Shown: positions 58,380 to 64,000 of the stretch, in pieces
Numbering within the stretch: the stretch's first letter is position 1
Layout of the letters: each line of letters begins with the position of its first letter
Assembly: GCA_905221615.1 (NCBI GenBank)
Contig: CAJNDT010001324.1
Coordinates: 372,001-436,000 of the forward strand
Direction: 5' to 3'
From: Symbiodinium sp. CCMP2592
Lineage: Eukaryota > Sar > Dinophyceae > Suessiales > Symbiodiniaceae
Length of the DNA stretch: 64,000 nt
Notes under the pieces: generated by a model
The model's input: the letters and a program-made list of their open reading frames with translations, nothing else
Databases searched by the model: none
Told to the model about the DNA's origin: nothing
Made by a program: the position numbers and the translations under genes

Positions 58380-59500
58380 CTACAAAGAACAAACTTCCAC
58401 AACACGAAAGCTAAAGAAGATGTCTGGCAAGGGGGGCGGCCGAGCGTCCAATCTAAACTCAACGAAGAACCCCGCGACTAAATAGAAAGGGCGGGTGACT
58501 TGATGAATCAATGAAAGCTGCGAGACTGTACCGACATCGGAAATGCTGAAAATGGAACAGGATGGGCGCGGAAGGGCATAGATGAAGCTGACACAAGCAG
58601 CGCACTCTTCAAGGGTGCACATCAATGGTCTTCTGATTGGGGAGCAGTTCAAACGAGCAGCTGCGACCGAATGAAGATGGCGGTCACCAAACCATAGAAG
58701 CCTCAGCCCAAGGCCAGCAGTTCTTCGCAGCGGAAGCTGCCGAACAAAGACTCGAATGCAAAAGTTCGTTCAAAACATGCCTAGCAGGCCCAAACAACAA
58801 ACGCGGGCAAGACCTCTGATGCTGCGTTGAGCCACTGCGAGCTCGACTGTGGAGGACTCTCCAGAAACTGTAAAGATGTTTAGCAAGAACGATCCTCCAC
58901 TCACATCCCTAATGAAACAACGACTCATTCGGGCGAAGGCGACCGTTACAGTTGCAGTGCTTAGGATCCGGTTTGGGGAAGTGATCGACAGGGACCACCC
59001 AGTGACCGCCCCGACGGGACATGTCGAGACAATGCTTCGTATGAGCGGCACGATTTCGCCCCTTACCGCTTCCTGGAAGGGGCCTTCCAGGCTATTGTTT
59101 GTCGACTGGCAGCCAGGATGCACAGGCCCCTCAGGCTGGAAGGAGGCTGCAGGCGCTTCATCACCTAAGCAACGTAATAACGTAAGATTCTAAGTCTAAG
59201 CTTGCGAGCACGAGAACCTTTCGCCTTCCCTCTACTCGCCGCTACAGGCACAAGGTCGAAGGTGATCGGCGCCGTAGAGAGCTCCTTCCACCAGGAGCCT
59301 ACCAGGAAAGTGCTCAAGTCCTCGGTCGAGCGACAGACCGCCCTACTCTTGATCACAGAACACAAGACATCCCAGTCTTGTGCGGGGTGCAACTTAATTA
59401 AGTCCGCAACTGCAACAAGTCTCCGGGGCGTTTGCGTGGCTTGGGTTTCGCATCGAGCAATGTGTGCCGTGCGAAGTGGGGCTGCGCTAGGTGATATGCC
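58380..59500 (-). CDS. three-exon gene fragment, unknown function
   Basis: Three exons join in phase. The first, from before about 59480 to 59225, reads RLVAVADLIKLHPAQDWDV and TEDLSTFLVGSWWKELSTAP. The second, 59072-58814, reads EIVPLIRSIVSTCPVGAV, LSITSPNRILSTATVTV and FLLNIFTVSGESSTVELAV. The third, 58660-58380, reads TLEECAACVSFIYALPRP and RPFYLVAGFFVEFRLDARPP to a stop. Intron 59073-59224 (152 bp) has a GC donor and a CCTTCCAG acceptor. Intron 58661-58813 (153 bp) has a GT donor and a GTCGCAG acceptor. The later exons are beta-rich and fairly hydrophobic. The 5' end is not found and no family is recognised. Confidence 0.42.
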
Positions 59501-60031
59501 AATGCATCTTGAGTCTCAAAGGCCTTCTGCGCCGAGCCGCTGCCTGGACAGCGATGTGCACACATAAGCCACATCAACCGCGACTACACAAACGAAAGCT
59601 GCGCAAAGGACGATGGAACTTGGTCACGAAACTGGCAAGGCCACACTTGCACAGCAATGCACACAGTTCCCCGACTTTCGACTAGTCGCCGACATAAACT
59701 CACATCAGCAGCCTAGGAAGGGGCTGCTCCAAAGTAACACAGGGCAAGAGATGCGGTCGTGGGTCGTGGGGGAGTCCTGTCCCTGTCCGATCCCACGCAT
59801 GCCGCTTTCGAGGCAGACTTCCGGCACGCACGGCATGGAAGCGCTGCAGCTATACATTGAAGCATCTTGACTTATTACTCCATTTCCTGAGGTATAGAGG
59901 CGGTCGTGCTACTCACTCCGAGCTCAGAAGCTCTCTCACATCCGGAAGTAGCTTGCCAGCGGTCTTCTCTGCATAGGCGCCTCAAACAGCTACATGCAGC
60001 AAAACTCCACAAACGGGAGCCTGCATGCTGC

Positions 60032-60815
60032 TCAGATGCCGTAGCTTGGGTCGCTTTCGTTCAGGTTCTCCTCCTCCACTGTGGCCTTTTGGTCGAGAAC
60101 AAAGTACAGGGCCGCTGTGAGAATCAGGCGGTTGGCACCTTAAGGGCACATCACGGCACTTCAGCGACTGTCCGTCACATTGCTCATTGCTGCAACTTGT
60201 TGCACAGGGCACTGTTGGTGACAACCGCAATCCCGAGGCAGAGTAAAACCAATCCTCCATAGATTGGATGCCGCACATACTCATAGATGCCGTCCGTCCT
60301 CAGTGTCGACCTCGGGCACTGACAGGGAGTAACAGCTTCTTCTAGCACATCATCTGCTCGCGCATGGAACAAAAAGACGAACTCACACATTCCAGCAAGC
60401 CCAGGCCGCTGGCCCGGCGGGCTTGACTATCCAAGGGGAGAGGTCGCCTCGGAAAGCTTCATGTGACGAGGAGAGTGCCGCCGTCGCACTGGATGCATGG
60501 CACCGATTTGCGATCTTTCATTTCACAGGCGATACGCCTCCGAATGCCTCCGACAAACCCTCCAAGACAGAGAGTCAGAAGACATGAGCTTAATGCAACA
60601 AGATTTTCTGTCGTGGCAGCCCAAGCCCAAACCCTGAGCCAACACAGTCGCCCTGGAGCTGGTAGACGGAGGCCACGATCATACCGCCTCTCGAATATCT
60701 TGATGAATGGCAGGATGCCAGCAATCATTCCTAGCTGATACCGCCTCCCACGGCCATGGACAGGGGCCCTGCCAAGAAGTAGAGTGAGGAGCTGATCAAT
60801 GGCACCTGGACACAT
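60032..60815 (-). CDS. PEMT/ICMT-type membrane methyltransferase (3' part)
   Basis: The 3' two exons are clear. The first (about 60350-60204) reads EEAVTPCQCPRSTLRTDGIY, then EYVRHPIYGGLVLLCLGIAV. The second (60138-60032) reads RLILTAALYFVLDQKATVEE, then ENLNESDPSYGI and a stop. The R-H-P-x-Y-x-G motif at the start of a membrane span, followed by a further span and an E-E-x-x-L motif, is the S-adenosylmethionine-binding signature of the isoprenylcysteine carboxyl methyltransferase / phospholipid N-methyltransferase superfamily. These are integral membrane enzymes. The 65-bp intron (60139-60203) begins GC, ends AG and splits a cysteine codon. Upstream frames to 60815 include membrane-like sequence (ENLVALSSCLLTLCLGGFV) and are probably 5' exons, not resolved. 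The substrate (prenylcysteine, phospholipid or other) cannot be told. Confidence 0.68.
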
Positions 60816-60829
60816 TGCTTAACACTTTT

Positions 60830-61720
60830 CGATTATGCATGGGGACTCAAGTCTGCTGTTCCGGAGCTTTCGATTGCCTGGTCTGGCGCATCGCACGACT
60901 CCTCTATAGAGCCCGCATGGTGCAACAGAGACTGCTGCCGCTAACCACCCGAGTAGTGACAAGTGCTTCGCGTGCACTTCCCCACGAAAAGTTTGTCCGG
61001 TAACGATTCGGCAATGGCCAGAGAAAGGGGCTGTTAGCAACAATCCATCTGCCACAGCCTGAGCCCGCAGATTGAACTTAGCGCTTGCCGATGACTTGCC
61101 CAGTGTGGTGGGCGACTAGCTGCCACCGACTGCCACCGACGTTCGATGTGCGGATGCAAAGCCGACACGCTGGCCTCACTTAAAACCCGGTTCGTCCGGG
61201 TTATGTGGGAAACTGGTTGCAGCCGGGCCCTCTACGACTGCAAGGGAGACATCTCAAGCATCTCAGTCCTCATTATTATTTCCTTAACAAGAACCGGCCA
61301 ATCTCAGCAGGAGACTGTGCCGACCAGGATGCACAGCAACAGAAAGAGCTGCGATGCCACATAGACCTGCTGGCTTAACCCCTGTTGGAAACACGCACTG
61401 AGTGTAGTGAGTAGAAGCTGAAAGCATCACGACCACACTTGGCCTCACCGCGCTTGCCGACTTCGCCCTCCATGATGTTCTTTTTGATCTTCCTTGATCG
61501 AAGCGCAGGGGTGAACGAGCTTAACTGACAGCCTTGCACTTTCCTGCTCAGAGCTGAGAGCTGCCAAACCTCACTCGCCCGAGCTGCTCCAGGCTCCCTT
61601 CGAAGCCGTCCGTGGCTCGCAGAGGAACCTGGAAGCTCCCTTGGGTCCGCTTCGCTTGTGGATTCGGGCAAAATACCAAGCTCAAACGCAGGCCTACTCC
61701 CCAAACCTCTCGCCATGAAC
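60830..61720. other. spacer without supported gene
   Basis: Short competing frames only. The duplicated CTGCCACCGA at about 61121-61140 is a minor tandem repeat. Confidence 0.4.
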
Positions 61721-61734
61721 CCTAAATCATAACA

Positions 61735-62885
61735 ACCGCAGAACCTCAAGCTTGAACCCCTTTCGCTGGCACGAACACCCTAAACCAGAACCTCACCCTT
61801 ATCCATATCGCAACTGAATCCCGACCACCCTAACCTCGCAAACCCTCGCGTGATTCAGTGATTCTAAACTGAGCCAACTTGGTAACCGCAAACTCCTGCT
61901 ACACCTACAGCAAGTGCTAACTGAACCCACCCTACCCGAACCTAACCTAAGCTACCCTGAAACCAAACGTAACCCGACCTGAGCTTTAAACCACCCCTAA
62001 CCTAAGTTGATAAAATGAGCGAGCGTATCCCCAACCCAAATTCTAACCTACTCAAACTCACCTAAGCCCGAACGCGATCTAACCTAACCAAACCTAGCCT
62101 AAACCCCAACAAAGCTAACCTACCCTGACCCTAAACCCTAAACCTTACCCTGACACGTCGTCAAACAGCACCTAACAAAAAAACTGTCTAACATGAACCC
62201 TGACCGCTAACCTTACGGCCTCACCTACCCCAGCTTGACCCAACCTAATCTACACTAAACTCCCTAAACCCTAACCTAACACACGCGTCTGCTGCCTTTA
62301 AACTCTAACATTTCAGCACGCGCTTGGATTGTGACCCAGCGAGCACTCCTCAACGGAAAACCAAACCCTTTTTAAACGAGGTCTCTCTGAAGTGCCTCCA
62401 TCAATCTCTCTAGCTTTGCAAGAGAGGCAAAGGCAAACATGTCTAATTCCCATACCATTTTTTGCACAGCCCATGGGAACTACCTTAACCCTAAACTAAC
62501 CTTCCCTAAGCCCTCACCTGACCTAACTTTTGCTTGCCTGCAAACGGTAAGCTAACCCAAACCACTCTAAACCCAAACCTGGCCCCACCTGCCCGAAAAT
62601 CAAACCCAGCCTACCGTAGCTTTCCTAACCTACCCCCAAACCCTAATCTAACATGCCCTCAACCCTCTGTCCTAAAGTCTGTCAGGACCTACACTAATAA
62701 CCCTCCTAACACCTAACCCAACTTAAACTCCTCGCCTAGCCTGACCCAAGCTTCACCTGACCTGACATGAACCGTAATCAAACCTACCCTACTACCCGGC
62801 CTAGCCAAACCTGAACTAACCCAATCTTCCGAAACCCCAAACCCTGACCTGACTTGGCCCAACCTAACCCCTACATCCCAACGAA
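61735..62885. repeat. degenerate telomere-like (CCCTAAA-type) tract
   Basis: For about 1.1 kb the plus strand is dominated by variants of CCTAACC, CCCTAAAC and CCTGACC, with scattered perfect CCCTAAACCCTAAA (for example at about 62138). This is the heptamer type of plant and dinoflagellate telomeres. A non-telomeric island of about 180 bp lies at about 62285-62465. Confidence 0.85.
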
Positions 62886-64000
62886 AGCGATCCTAAACCA
62901 CAACACCATGATCTAATCACAACAACAGTTTGGCCCGAGCGCCGACATTTGAGAACCGATGGCAATAACTTATACGTGAGGACAGTCAGTTCAGTCGCAT
63001 GTGTCTTACGTTGCCAGCTGCAAGGAAAGACGACGGGACGCGGAGTTAGGCGTATAATGCAAAGACTAAGACACCCCACTGCTGCTGTCAAATGTAGCAG
63101 CACCGGCAGCAGCAGCAGCCTTCGGCAATCGCATTCCATCAAGCAGAACCCTAAGCCCAAGCTGCTATGGCTGAGGTGATTGAGAAGAACGGGAAGGCTT
63201 CTTTCTCGGGCTGAACTCTGGGTCTGAGGCCGAGAAGCCAGGCTCACCCGATTGCTTCTCTGAGCCTTGGCAGGAAGGTTAGGACTCCACATGTAGAGGG
63301 TCCCTCGCGGACAAGCAAGGGGGGGAAGCACAGAACTATGTAAATGGTGGCTCCATTGGCAGGTATTCTTGCCTCCTGCCTGGCTGAGCGAGTCACGAAG
63401 CAGGGTTGCAGTACAGTAGCATACTTGCAAAATCTTGTAAATTCTTCCTATCCCCACAACGAAACTTGTCGCTGCAGGAAGATCGTTGAAGATCCCACGA
63501 CCTACGTGGTGTGAGCTTGAAGCAAGCCGTCACTGTGACTCGAAATGAGTCGTCTACTCCATGGCACGTATCACGAGACTTTCCGTGCAAAGCACCCCCG
63601 GAACTGCAGAAAATATGTCATGAAGCATATGGCATGGAAGTGAAGTCCTCCAGCTAGAATAGAAGCCCGCCAACGCTTTACTCCATCTTGGAGGCAGTCT
63701 TTGGAGTACAAGGAGCAGCCCAAAGACCAACTGGGGCCGGACACTGACCTCCTATGCCGTCAGGACCGCAATTTGGGGCTGTGACCGTGAGCCGCGACGA
63801 CATCCTGCCTGCCGGCATGCAACTACATCCACGACGAAAGACACTCCAACAGTTTACCTGAAGAACCCATGTTTGTTCCGTTTTCTTGCAGGACCTCGAA
63901 TCGAAGTTGGTGCCGCGTGGCCGGCAGGCTGTAGCTCTTCGGGCTTCTGGCTTTTGCAACGGGTTGGCCGAGATCCTGCCCTCCGCGGATGCAAATCTAA
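62886..64000. other. window end, no supported gene
   Basis: A 197-codon minus-strand frame (63457-62864) has no start context, domain or splice structure that convinces me. A short CAG/GCA run lies near 63100. Otherwise unremarkable. Confidence 0.35.

Overview
This looks like nuclear DNA of a dinoflagellate, probably a core or Symbiodiniaceae-like lineage; the call is from sequence character only. The grounds are these. Base composition is mixed. Genes are sparse, with long gene-poor spacers. Nearly every supported gene lies on the minus strand. Inferred introns are often short, and several have GC instead of GT at the donor, with AG|G acceptors. Repeats of the CCCTAAA telomeric type occur inside the window. 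One gene carries a run of hyalin (HYR) modules and another has a cold-shock-like fold. There are no operons, ribosome binding sites, tRNAs, rRNAs or CRISPR arrays that I can support. Most gene models below were spliced by eye, so exon edges are proposals.

Layout. 0-9.9 kb: a short ORF (3.4-3.7 kb, minus), a possible divergent plus-strand gene (4.3-4.8 kb), a 330-bp purine-rich satellite tract (5.4-5.7 kb) and a cold-shock-like gene (5.9-6.4 kb, minus). 9.9-19 kb: the best-supported block, with two head-to-tail minus-strand genes for secreted proteins. One is a six-exon protein of about 1,258 residues with nine 54-residue repeats. The other is a single-exon protein of about 942 residues with ten HYR modules and a basic tail. 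19-24 kb: gene-poor. 24-33 kb: nested segmental duplications (offsets 518, 752 and 1,934 bp). 33.0-33.6 kb: a large fold-back element built from inverted arrays of a GTAACAGGAACC-like motif. 36-42 kb: candidate exons, then two tightly packed minus-strand genes, the second an intact single-pass cysteine-rich membrane protein. 42.7-43.4 kb: a 56-bp minisatellite and an AGT microsatellite. 45-61 kb: a series of multi-exon minus-strand genes with short exons. These include one with an N-myristoylation start (51.6-52.4 kb) and a PEMT/ICMT-type methyltransferase (60.0-60.8 kb). 61.7-62.9 kb: degenerate telomere-like DNA.

How the genes might work together: the HYR protein and the 54-residue-repeat protein are neighbours on one strand, both with signal peptides, both made of cysteine-bearing tandem modules. 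A joint role at the cell surface or in a secreted matrix is an inference from these shared traits, not a shown fact. The remaining genes show no evident common pathway.
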